Assembly: GCA_001600875.1 (NCBI GenBank)
Contig: BCLD01000002.1
Span: forward strand, 389,663 to 409,290
Direction: 5' to 3'
DNA from: Solicoccozyma terricola
Lineage: Eukaryota; Basidiomycota; Tremellomycetes; Filobasidiales; Piskurozymaceae
DNA: 19,628 nt
Part shown: piece by piece, positions 1-7,894 of the stretch
How positions within the stretch are numbered: position 1 is the stretch's first letter
Layout: the number at the start of each line of letters is the position of its first letter
Program-made: the position numbers and the translations under genes
Notes under the pieces: generated by a model
Database searches by the model: none
What the model was told of the DNA's origin: nothing
The model's input: the letters and a program-made list of their open reading frames with translations, nothing else

Positions 1-2
1 GC

Positions 3-1055
3 TCACAGGGACTCATACCAACTCGTGCTGATCCCTGCATCTACACTCGCACCTCCAACGGCTCTCTCCTTCTTCTCTCGGTTCATGTGGATGACCAGCT
101 CATTGCCTGCAATTCTCGCTCCATGCAGAATGAGTTCAAAACGAAGCTCAATGGCCGCTTTGAATGCTCTGATGGTGGACCTGTCTCCTACTTCCTTGGC
201 TTCAATGTCTTCCGGAACCGGCCTGAAAGGAAACTGTTTGTCTCCCAGGAACACTACATCGAATCAGTACTCGACCGCTTTGACATGGCAGACTGCAAGC
301 CGGTGAAAACTCCGCTCCCGACTAACTTCAAATCGATACCTGCAACGGATGAAGAATTCGATGCTGCTCGTCACGAGGAATACCCTTCTCCGGTGGGATC
401 AATCATGTATGCAGCAACCATCACTCGACCTGACATTGCACATGCTGCTGGTATCCTGGCTCGCACAGCAAGCAAATGGAATAAGACACATGTCCATGCG
501 GCAAGACATCTCCTTCGATACCTGCGTGGTACCTCCGACCTCTGCTTGACATTTGATGGGACATCAGGCAAGCGAATTGCGCTTGGGTATGCAGATGCAG
601 ACTGGGGAGGATGTTTGGACACTCGGCGATCAACTACTGGCTATCTCTTCAAGACATTTGGAGGACCAGTAGCTTGGAAATCACGACGTCAATCCACTAC
701 CGCTCTCTCCACCATGGAGGCGGAATACATGGCCTCGGCAGATGCAACAAGGCAAGCTATCTGGCTCCAACTTCTCCTTGAGGACCTCGGACAAGGGATA
801 TCAGGACCACTACCTATCCTAAATGATAACAATGCGGCAATCCTACTCTCCAAGAACCCCGTCAATCATGATCGATCCAAGCACGTTGACATTCGCCATC
901 ATTTCCTCAGGGACAAGGTACTCGATAACACTGTGGAATTATTGCACGTCCCTACAGAGGACAACCTTGCAGATATCCTCACCAAACTTCTAGGCTCTGA
1001 CGTCTTCACAGGTCTTCGTACAAGGATGGGGATCGAGACGGCACCGACGAGGTAG
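3..1055 (+). CDS. Ty1/copia retrotransposon pol, C-terminal part (RT end + RNase H), 5' cut by window edge
   Basis: The frame is open from base 3, before the first ATG at 87, so the gene starts outside the window. It carries the late reverse-transcriptase block with a catalytic-type motif SVHVDDQ (codons near 72-93), followed by the copia RNase H region. Recognisable family motifs in order are YADADWGGC, STTGY, ALSTMEAEYMA, DNNAAILLSKNP, RSKHVDIRHHF and ADILTK. The His-Val-Asp-Asp form is a common variant of Tyr-Val-Asp-Asp in copia elements. The product would make element cDNA in virus-like particles. The visible part has no internal stop, so this copy decayed little or inserted recently. 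The stop is followed by a purine-rich stretch (GTGGGGCAG) that could be a polypurine tract, but I could not identify an LTR boundary after it. Confidence 0.93.
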   Translation, partial: SQGLIPTRADPCIYTRTSNGSLLLLSVHVDDQLIACNSRSMQNEFKTKLNGRFECSDGGPVSYFLGFNVFRNRPERKLFVSQEHYIESVLDRFDMADCKPVKTPLPTNFKSIPATDEEFDAARHEEYPSPVGSIMYAATITRPDIAHAAGILARTASKWNKTHVHAARHLLRYLRGTSDLCLTFDGTSGKRIALGYADADWGGCLDTRRSTTGYLFKTFGGPVAWKSRRQSTTALSTMEAEYMASADATRQAIWLQLLLEDLGQGISGPLPILNDNNAAILLSKNPVNHDRSKHVDIRHHFLRDKVLDNTVELLHVPTEDNLADILTKLLGSDVFTGLRTRMGIETAPTR

Positions 1056-1553
1056 TGGGGCAGTCTGGATGGCATGGCCTTGCGTGGCAGTTGCACCACT
1101 TGGGCCCGGATGCCAACCAGTTGCAAACCCAGCTCTCTTTCCTCCCTCGCTCGACCCCTAACCCCTAACCCCTAACCCCCTCTAAGTCTCATCCGATCCA
1201 CAGGCCAGACAACATCGACTCTTTTGGATCATTACTGCTATCCCCTCAATTCAAACTCAGCACCTGCAGGAGGTCTCAGGAACCGTCCGATGTCTAGCAG
1301 CGTTGTTCAGAGATGGCAGCGCGAATCAAGATGCAGCTTTATCCACTAAGCCGGCCAACGTTATATGGTATTGCAAGCAGACAGTTGAGTGATTGTCAGG
1401 ATGGAAGAATAACCGGAAGGTAGAGATTAGAGACCAATTTTGAAGGCGGATGAAGACCGATGTCGGGAACCGATCTTGCGATTGAGATCGAGTTCGAACG
1501 TGGTGAGACCGGGATCAGGTCAAAGACAGGTCTCGCTCACCTCGCGCCGGTCC
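1056..1553. other. Gap between copia pol and the CHAT gene
   Basis: About 500 bases without a convincing gene. It should contain the 3' LTR of the copia element (if retained) and the 3' untranslated region of the minus-strand CHAT gene. The only distinctive structure is the telomere-like repeat at 1155-1180. I see no poly-T tract next to 1553 that would mark a poly-A tail of a retrocopied minus-strand gene. Confidence 0.5.
1155..1180. repeat. Short telomere-like repeat (CCCCTAA)3 + CCCCC
   Basis: Three exact CCCCTAA units in tandem are followed by five C. Read on the other strand this is TTAGGGG, close to the TTAGGG/TTAGGGGG repeats used at fungal telomeres. It sits just downstream of the copia pol stop, so it could be part of that element's LTR, a scar of break repair, or chance. 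Confidence 0.6.
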
Positions 1554-4500
1554 TCAAGCACCCCAATGCACGTACGGCCCCCACGCCAACGGGTTATCCG
1601 GAACGTCTTCTCGGACGTGAAGCGTCGCTTTGTGCACGGCTAGCGCCACCAACCTATCGCCCCATACCTCCACCGGTATGTCAACCACCGTCTTCCAGAA
1701 CATGTCCGCAAAATCGGGGGAGAACAAGTCAGAGACGGGCCACATAGAAGCGATAACATGACGGAATCCCGCGACAAGGAATCCCGAGGCCAGATGCAGC
1801 ACTTCGTCTTCGAGTTCTTTCACGCGATTTTGGGCGGTCGAGCATGCCGACAGGAATGCAATACATGCCCGAAGGAGGTCCGTCTGAGTAAGCTGGGCGA
1901 GAGTAAGCTTCTCGAGCATCGGCAGGGCGTTAGAACCGAGCTCGGGTTTGTGCAGAAGAGCGAGGTGGCTTTCAGATGGCCTGTTGAAGTGGGATTGGCC
2001 GTGACAGACGAGATGAGCGATCTGGCATTTACGCAGTAAGTCGAGGGCATCGGAGGCATACGGGGATTGGGGTTCGATGAAGTTGGCTTTCGACTTCTCC
2101 TTGAAGGCCTTCCGAACTGCCGCCAGCTCTGCCCCTGCGTTGGGAAGAGTGTTCATGCCAGGCGTGGTTGGCATAGTCGTCCCGAAAACGGTGAACCCGT
2201 CTTTGAGGCTGGAAAGCTCGGCGGAGTGATACTTTGAATGGAACAACGCTTTGAGCGTCGGAGCGTAGGAGGAAATGACATGGTCCATGGTACTATCTGG
2301 TTTCTTGGCATTGTGTATACCGGCAGCGTGGAAGGGGAGATGGCTGGCAGCACCACAGCCGATCCACCAGATTCTGGGGAGATCGTCCGGGCGCGTTTTC
2401 CGACCGCTAAGCTGTTCGAATCCGAGACTTTGCAAGACCGGAAGCACGGCCGACGTGTAGAGCCATGGTAAAGACGTGTTGAGAAGCTCGCCGTTGACGT
2501 TCAATCTTTGGTTCGCTTCGCATGTATACATGGTAGGGTTGAACTTGACTTTGACATCGTCTGCGCTGAAGTTGGGAAGCGGGAGGTGACTGATGCATTC
2601 CTGCGTGATCACTACCGCGTCGCTCCGAAGTCGATGAACGTTGACCAGCACGATGGGCCCATGCGCAGCGGCGCGCATCAGGTCTTCCTCCGCTGGCGTT
2701 CGTAAAAAGCGATCGTGCCCTTTTATCTGTCTCACGGCGTTGACGAGCCGTCGGAACTCGGTGGCGGCCTCTCGAGACTGCTGAATTCGCGATAATTCCT
2801 CGGTCGTCATCACCAATGATCCATCTTGAGGGGATCCACCCGGTGACATTCTCGCTCTGAGCTCTTGAGCTCGATCGACAAGGTCTTGCATGCCTTCCCC
2901 CTTCAACTCCTCGAAGTTCCGACGAGTTCCTGTGAGAGATCCGATGACGATGCCGCGACCATCGTCTAAGAGCTCCAAAGCTCGATAGACGGATGGTCGC
3001 CTCGGATGCCAGAGCTTGACCAGCATCGTAGCGAGGGGGCCGCCGAACGTCGAAATGCTTGATAATTGGTCCTCCATGTCATGCAGCTCTACTGGGCGGT
3101 TACTGGGCGATTGTTGAAAATTTATGGCGAGGGCAAAGGCGGTGCTGCCGAGCGTCCAGATGCCTGATAATTGGGCCACCATGTCCGACAACGGAAGGGA
3201 GATGTCGAGAAGGGTTTCTAGCTCCTCAATTCCTTCAGTGCAAGTCTTCAGTGCTTCTTCTGGTTCATGCAACTTCAAGTAGACCTCAACGAGTCGAGTT
3301 ATCGTGTGGTATCGAATACGGGAAAATGGCCAGAAACTTGGATTCCTTGGAGCGACCAAGCTCTTCTGATAAGCGACTGCGGCCTGGGGCAGAGTTTGGG
3401 ACAGAGCGTCGAGCTCCTCGACGGTGGATCCCCAAGCCCGAAACGCCCGGTACACACTCCGTACAATTTCACTGAGATCAAGACGTCTCTGACTGGTGGA
3501 AAAGTTTCGCTGCAGAGCTGGGGAGTAGTCGAGCTGCATGCCGAGATAAGCCCATGCCTCTTCACTGAGATCAGGACGGTCCTGACAGGCCGAGAAGATC
3601 TCGATCGCCTCGGCTCTCGCGCCCCAATCCCGAGAGCTCGGGTTCTCTTCCAAAGCCATGCGGAGACATCCAAGGAAAATCCGAAGTTCGAGTGCGACTT
3701 TCGCTCCCATTTCGGATCGGTTACCCTCGGCAGCGGCGATGAGACGAATCACGGGCTTGATGTGATTTTCGACTTGGTGCAGACTGAGAAGACCCTGTGA
3801 GAAGAAGATAACAAGCAGTTCGATGAAGGTTTTGACGAAAACCAGGTCGTATTGCCCTTGGGAATCATCGAAAAGACGGATGGGCCCAACAGCGTCTTCT
3901 GCCATCCGGAATTTTTGGAGTTGCTCCATGAAGGCCTGAACCTCGCCGGTATGTAGTTGCTCCATGAAGGCCTCAACCTCGCCGGCAGGTCGTCCGTTTT
4001 GTTCAGCGATGGCAAACATGAAGGGGAATAAGGAGAAAAACTCTTCTACTGGGTGGTTTGCAAAGGCACCCGAAGCAATTGTGCCGAGAACCGCTGCCTT
4101 ATGTCGAGAATCGCCTTCATCAAGTAAAAGGCTCACGTGAAGAGACACGCTCAGCGATAGGAGGTCCTGGCGGGCGATGTCGTTTGCGTCTTCAGGAGGA
4201 ATCAAGCCGTTGACCCAGCCCAGTAATACGTTTCTGCTGGAGCGGTCTGGCAGCCTGTTGAAGACCTTGGACAGCAGTTCCGTTCCGATTTCGGCCATTC
4301 GCTTTCTATCGGCATCTTGGGGACCGGTTTGAAGTAGACCTTTGGTCATTATCCGCATCACTTCGTCCTGATCGGATGTGACGTTGTAGAGCAGCTCGAG
4401 ATGTGCGATCAACGCCAAGTGTTGCTTGAGGGACCGTCCTTCCAATTCATTGTCGACAGAAGAAGAGACACCGGGAGATCGATTGCCGATTTTCAAAGCC

Positions 4501-5222
4501 CTTTCCAATCTTCCTCGGTCCTTGCGCATAAGCCCGGCATAATAGAGAGCGTTCTGGTATTCGAAGAGCCGGTCCGTCTTGTGCCTAGCATCCTCGGTAG
4601 TTGGGGCCAGGTCGTCTGACAGGCCGAAGTCATCTACTGCTGCGTCCAGCTGGTCCAGATTCATCTGATTCCTTTTCGAAATGCGGACGCCTATCTGTCC
4701 CAAGAAGAAATACAAGCAGCTCATGGGGCAGGCCTCTTCGGGGACATTCCAGTAGAACGCCACGGCGTCCCGAACGAAAGTTTCTAAGCGGCGGATTGTA
4801 TGGATGGCAGGTTCGGTAGCCGGAAACGCCTCCCAGAAGAGGTACAAGAGAACCTTGTAGGTCAGCCCAGGCGAAGCTTGGGTGACAGCCATCTCGGCCA
4901 TGTCCAATGCCTCCTCAAACGGGTCCCGGCTGTCGAGGTCTAGCCGATGTTGTAGCGAAATCATGGCGTTCGCAACGTAGAGTTGGTAGAGGCAATTCGG
5001 TCGAGATTCGCCCTCGAGGCCTTGTAAATGTTGATGAATCTCCTGCAGCTGAGCCGGCTGATAAAGGGTTTTCCGGACAGACTTGTCAGTCTCGTCGATG
5101 TACATGTAGAACGGGTGCTCGGGATCCGTCGCGAGAGCGTCGATTCTAGCGTCTATTGCCTGAGCTGCGGGACTCATGACTCTGCCGTCAGCGGCATTGA
5201 CAGGTAATTCGTTCGAATCCAT
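1554..5222 (-). CDS. CHAT-domain (caspase-like) protein with TPR-like helical N-terminal region, 1222 aa
   Basis: A single uninterrupted minus-strand frame encodes 1222 residues. The C-terminal third is a CHAT domain (roughly residues 930-1222). Landmarks are IWWIGCG and LPFHAAG (His965), SSYAPTLKAL, HLVCHGQS with the likely catalytic His1074, and FLSACSTAQ with the likely catalytic Cys1127, so the His-Cys dyad of this caspase-like cysteine protease fold is present. The preceding ~900 residues are alpha-helical with degenerate TPR-like stretches (e.g. YLKLHEPEEALKTCTEGIEEL), as is usual for fungal TPR-CHAT proteins. No signal peptide or membrane segment is visible, so it is probably cytosolic. 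The chosen Met (A at -3, G at +4) is followed by another Met at residue 16. It is odd that 3.7 kb holds no intron while the nearby GH3 gene has twelve. The substrate is unknown; related fungal and bacterial CHAT proteins are linked to regulated proteolysis and cell death. Confidence 0.9.
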   Translation of the reverse strand: MDSNELPVNAADGRVMSPAAQAIDARIDALATDPEHPFYMYIDETDKSVRKTLYQPAQLQEIHQHLQGLEGESRPNCLYQLYVANAMISLQHRLDLDSRDPFEEALDMAEMAVTQASPGLTYKVLLYLFWEAFPATEPAIHTIRRLETFVRDAVAFYWNVPEEACPMSCLYFFLGQIGVRISKRNQMNLDQLDAAVDDFGLSDDLAPTTEDARHKTDRLFEYQNALYYAGLMRKDRGRLERALKIGNRSPGVSSSVDNELEGRSLKQHLALIAHLELLYNVTSDQDEVMRIMTKGLLQTGPQDADRKRMAEIGTELLSKVFNRLPDRSSRNVLLGWVNGLIPPEDANDIARQDLLSLSVSLHVSLLLDEGDSRHKAAVLGTIASGAFANHPVEEFFSLFPFMFAIAEQNGRPAGEVEAFMEQLHTGEVQAFMEQLQKFRMAEDAVGPIRLFDDSQGQYDLVFVKTFIELLVIFFSQGLLSLHQVENHIKPVIRLIAAAEGNRSEMGAKVALELRIFLGCLRMALEENPSSRDWGARAEAIEIFSACQDRPDLSEEAWAYLGMQLDYSPALQRNFSTSQRRLDLSEIVRSVYRAFRAWGSTVEELDALSQTLPQAAVAYQKSLVAPRNPSFWPFSRIRYHTITRLVEVYLKLHEPEEALKTCTEGIEELETLLDISLPLSDMVAQLSGIWTLGSTAFALAINFQQSPSNRPVELHDMEDQLSSISTFGGPLATMLVKLWHPRRPSVYRALELLDDGRGIVIGSLTGTRRNFEELKGEGMQDLVDRAQELRARMSPGGSPQDGSLVMTTEELSRIQQSREAATEFRRLVNAVRQIKGHDRFLRTPAEEDLMRAAAHGPIVLVNVHRLRSDAVVITQECISHLPLPNFSADDVKVKFNPTMYTCEANQRLNVNGELLNTSLPWLYTSAVLPVLQSLGFEQLSGRKTRPDDLPRIWWIGCGAASHLPFHAAGIHNAKKPDSTMDHVISSYAPTLKALFHSKYHSAELSSLKDGFTVFGTTMPTTPGMNTLPNAGAELAAVRKAFKEKSKANFIEPQSPYASDALDLLRKCQIAHLVCHGQSHFNRPSESHLALLHKPELGSNALPMLEKLTLAQLTQTDLLRACIAFLSACSTAQNRVKELEDEVLHLASGFLVAGFRHVIASMWPVSDLFSPDFADMFWKTVVDIPVEVWGDRLVALAVHKATLHVREDVPDNPLAWGPYVHWGA
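3921..3992 (-). repeat. 36-bp tandem duplication inside the CHAT gene
   Basis: Units 3921-3956 and 3957-3992 are head-to-tail near-identical copies, starting TTGCTCCATGAAGGCCT in each. The length is a multiple of three, so the protein gains an in-frame repeat (GEVEAFMEQLHT / GEVQAFMEQLQK). This looks like a recent replication-slippage duplication within the helical region. Confidence 0.9.
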
Positions 5223-5568
5223 GATGGATAGCTGTGCAGGTGGAAGGTGGTCGCAGGTTGATTGGTGGACAACGCGGTGAAGCGGATGGAATATCTGTCC
5301 GCCGGCGATTGGCTCAGTACTCTCTCCGAGAGATCTGCCGGGTTGCTATGTCAGTCGGAGATGTCTGAAAGACTTGAAACAGGAGAAGCTTGAAAGGAAC
5401 AACGAATGGATGAGAGCTTAAGAGACCTCATGTACCGAGAACAATCCACTTAAAGATGCAGGAAGAACAGACGGCGTCCAAAGGCGAGTTGGTCAGCTGA
5501 ATAGTTCGGTCAGCTGCTACATCTCCATCGGGTTACGCCAGTTCTCACGCTGATCACCCCGGTGATTG
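5223..5568 (-). promoter_or_regulatory. Likely promoter / 5' UTR region of the CHAT gene
   Basis: This is the sequence immediately upstream of the minus-strand CHAT start. It holds two direct copies of GGTCAGCTG (5491-5499 and 5509-5517, 18 bp apart), each including a CAGCTG E-box-type palindrome. It also holds the inverted repeat ATCACC-CC-GGTGAT (5553-5566). No clear TATA box is visible. A regulatory role is inferred from position and symmetry only. Confidence 0.35.
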
Positions 5569-6199
5569 TCTGCTCGCGCGCGCCCTCAGTAAACGGCGCC
5601 CCTTTATGGGAGCAAATGCCGCCGAAGGAAACGACTACTGGGACGCTGTTTAAGGCCTTGGCCAGTTGTGTTGAAAATCACGTGATTTCAGCTCGCCCCT
5701 CAAATTCTCATCTCCCGACAATAGGCTCTTTTTGCTCTCTTTTCTCTTTGGCTTTAAGACATGTATAGCATCTGGAACAGGTCTCTGTACCTGTGGGACA
5801 TGGTTCTGTCATTGTCCTAACCAGTTGGCTCTCTCTTTTGTTCTTCTCAGTATATAGGTCTTTTCAGGGAATTCCCCCTCTTCGTTTGAAGGGTAGACAA
5901 TTATTACATCTCATTTTACACCTAATCGCAACAAGTTGGAACCTGAACGAAATGACCAACCCGCGGGGACAAAGAAACAACAGAGCCTTTCGGAGATGAC
6001 CGGGCCTTGTATCTGCCTCGCGCGTCGACGAATGCCGGCAGTAGCGCAACTCTCCGAACATCGCAGCAATACTTATCGATCCCTGTAATCATCTACAGCT
6101 TCACATGGTTGACAGCACCCCACCCATGACTGCCCTCCACATCAACATCATAGCGACACACCGTTGGTCATCTTTCTAGGCGATGCACGCACAAACACG
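5569..6199. other. Rest of the divergent intergenic region
   Basis: I see no protein-like frame here. Besides the CACGTG palindrome, there is a CT-rich tract near 5728-5755 and short ATG-initiated frames at 5761 (19 codons) and 6105 (24 codons). Nothing supports these as genes; the one at 6105 could be an upstream ORF of the 6200 gene. Confidence 0.4.
5675..5688. promoter_or_regulatory. Perfect 14-bp palindrome AAATCACGTGATTT (CACGTG E-box core)
   Basis: The palindrome is exact over 14 bases and is centred on CACGTG, the core bound by many fungal bHLH regulators (Cbf1/Pho4 type). It lies about 450 bp upstream of the CHAT start and about 510 bp upstream of the plus-strand hypothetical gene, in the divergent interval, so it could serve either. 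Downstream (about 5728-5755) is a pyrimidine-rich stretch typical of fungal promoters. Confidence 0.45.
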
Positions 6200-7087
6200 A
6201 TGCCTCGAGATCGTTCGACAGACCGTCGCTCGGACGTCGGCGTGTCCACAGGTGGCCCCAACGCCCTGGCGGTGGAAACAGCGAGGGAGAGCAGGTCAGC
6301 GTCAACTGTACCAAGAATTTCCACAGAAGTTGACAAAGGAAAGAGGATTCAAGGGAAACGTTGGCAGCAGCGAGATGCGAACGAGGGCAAGGGAAGGGTC
6401 GCGGGACCATCTTCGATTACAGAGAGACTTTCGCGACACCAACAACACGCCCAAGCACCTGGGGCTTTACATATGATCCCTCTGCAACCCAACGACCGTC
6501 GTACATCCCAGACTACGGATCAGCGAAGATTGGGAGCCCAACAAACCATGCGTCAATCTGAAGCGTCGCAAGAAGGACTTGCAACGACACAAACGAGTGC
6601 TGAGATATTACCTTTGACCTTCTCACGTCATCCCATATACTACCGGGACCACGAAACGTCGAGCCACCAAGATATGCCACCACCACAACGACCTCCTGGC
6701 GAACATTCTGGGACACTACGACTGGAGCAAGGTTGCCTCGCTCTCTCGTTGCAATGTGAAAGCAACGACCACTCACGGACCTGCATCAGCTCCCTCCTCT
6801 CACCTTCGACCCCTCCTCTCTCCCCTCCTCTCACCACTACCTCTACTGGCGCCAGTAAAGACCTACAACCGGCGGCGTCATCATCGAGGATGCAGGTAGA
6901 CCAGTGGCGGTATGGGTTCGTCTCGGCTGGGTACTCTCTTGACAGACGGCGTAGGGGACAGAGTGATTTTGACGATTCAGGTACGGCGTCCGACTTCCTG
7001 ATGCGAACAAGAAGATCCCGTTCTCCTTTTCAGGTGGATCTCGGCAACCCGTCAGCTCACAGGAATACACAATCCCCACTCTTCTGA
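6200..7087 (+). CDS. Hypothetical, low-complexity/disordered protein (gene model uncertain)
   Basis: This frame runs 295 codons from the ATG at 6200 (MPRDRSTDRRSD...). The composition is rich in Ser, Arg, Gln, Thr and Pro, with a Pro/Ser/Thr stretch (SPSTPPLSPPL) and a basic cluster (SLDRRRRGQSD, RTRRSRS), as in intrinsically disordered nuclear or regulatory proteins. No domain is recognised. A good intron candidate is 6981-7033 (GTACGG ... CTCCTTTTCAG, 53 nt), phase 1. A second possible acceptor ends at 7062. Either would skip the stop at 7085 and continue into coding-like sequence at 7090-7450. The gene is plus-strand and ends upstream of the saponin-hydrolase-like gene. I do not recognise a function. 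Confidence 0.35.
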   Translation: MPRDRSTDRRSDVGVSTGGPNALAVETARESRSASTVPRISTEVDKGKRIQGKRWQQRDANEGKGRVAGPSSITERLSRHQQHAQAPGALHMIPLQPNDRRTSQTTDQRRLGAQQTMRQSEASQEGLATTQTSAEILPLTFSRHPIYYRDHETSSHQDMPPPQRPPGEHSGTLRLEQGCLALSLQCESNDHSRTCISSLLSPSTPPLSPPLTTTSTGASKDLQPAASSSRMQVDQWRYGFVSAGYSLDRRRRGQSDFDDSGTASDFLMRTRRSRSPFQVDLGNPSAHRNTQSPLF

Positions 7088-7589
7088 TCAAGCGACCGTC
7101 TCGCATCCGACGGCGAATGATCCATCCGCTCAATCGTCCTCCGGACCGTCTACGGAGCATTCGACATCGAATGCATCTCGCACCATTGCCGATGAACTTG
7201 GTGGAAACGCACCCACAAGTAAAAGGCTTGGTCAGTGGAGCGAGCCGGGCGCCAAGGTCAACGACAGCTCCTCGGAATGCTATGCCACCTTCACCGTTGG
7301 GTCAGGCGTCTGACGAATGGCCACGACTTAAGGTCATAGCGCTGCCGGGTCTAGCGGAATACGATGATTATATCGCTTTCCGCTCCGGCGTTGACGCAGG
7401 TGTCCAAGGAGTGGGTATCATATGTGGCAAAACAAGCGTTGTCGACGCGCGATGATCCGGCATTAACCCCAATACGTCCCTCTCATCAGGGAGACAACCC
7501 GATGTCAACCAATCTTCTTTGAGGGCCCATTCAGAGGTGCTTCCGATGAGGTCAAGAGCGACTCGGGATTTGTGCTCGAGACTGATTGA
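7088..7589 (+). other. Coding-like segments in shifting frames, possible further exons of the 6200 gene
   Basis: Three stretches look protein-like but lie in different frames. One is a Ser/Thr-rich segment up to a TGA near 7313 (e.g. TANDPSAQSSSGPSTEHSTS). The second includes WPRLKVIALPGLAEYDDYIA (about 7318-7377). The third ends FRGASDEVKSDSGFVLETD before the TGA at 7587-7589. A splice acceptor candidate (CTCATCAG) ends at 7489. I could not find one set of introns that joins them all, so this is either a multi-exon gene I have not solved or a frameshifted relic. Confidence 0.3.
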
Positions 7590-7733
7590 ATCGCCTAACA
7601 CTCATGGATCCCAACCGACACACTCGACTATCCGCTCCAGCTGGAAGCAAAAGGAGCGTGTTTGTATATCGTTACCACCTTTGACCGAACGAAATGTAGG
7701 CTTCGTTTCCAGTAGTCAGTAGAACAGTTATCG

Positions 7734-7746
7734 CCCCCCCCCCCCC
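7734..7746. repeat. C13 homopolymer
   Basis: Thirteen consecutive C are followed by TCCC and an AG acceptor-like sequence (CACTGCCAG, ending about 7758). It may be the pyrimidine tract of an intron upstream of the saponin-hydrolase-like exon. A second C13 of the same length lies in a GH3 intron at 12196-12208. Confidence 0.85.
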
Positions 7747-7894
7747 TCCCACTGCCAGTCCTTGCTCTTTTCGGTTCCTCTTGAGCTATGACTGCTACCC
7801 CGCTGCAGAAGTTGCTCGACGGGAAGTTGTTGAAATAACCGTGTCTTTAGAGCGCTCCATCACTCCGGACAGCGCAAACCTGAGCACATCTCAG

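Noticed and set aside
1056..1190. 3' LTR of the first copia element
   Set aside because: A purine-rich stretch follows the pol stop, but no TG...CA pair with inverted ends could be defined, so no LTR coordinates are given.
3059..3800. Plus-strand frames of 138 and 177 codons
   Set aside because: They are shadows antisense to the CHAT gene, which has clear family motifs in its own frame.
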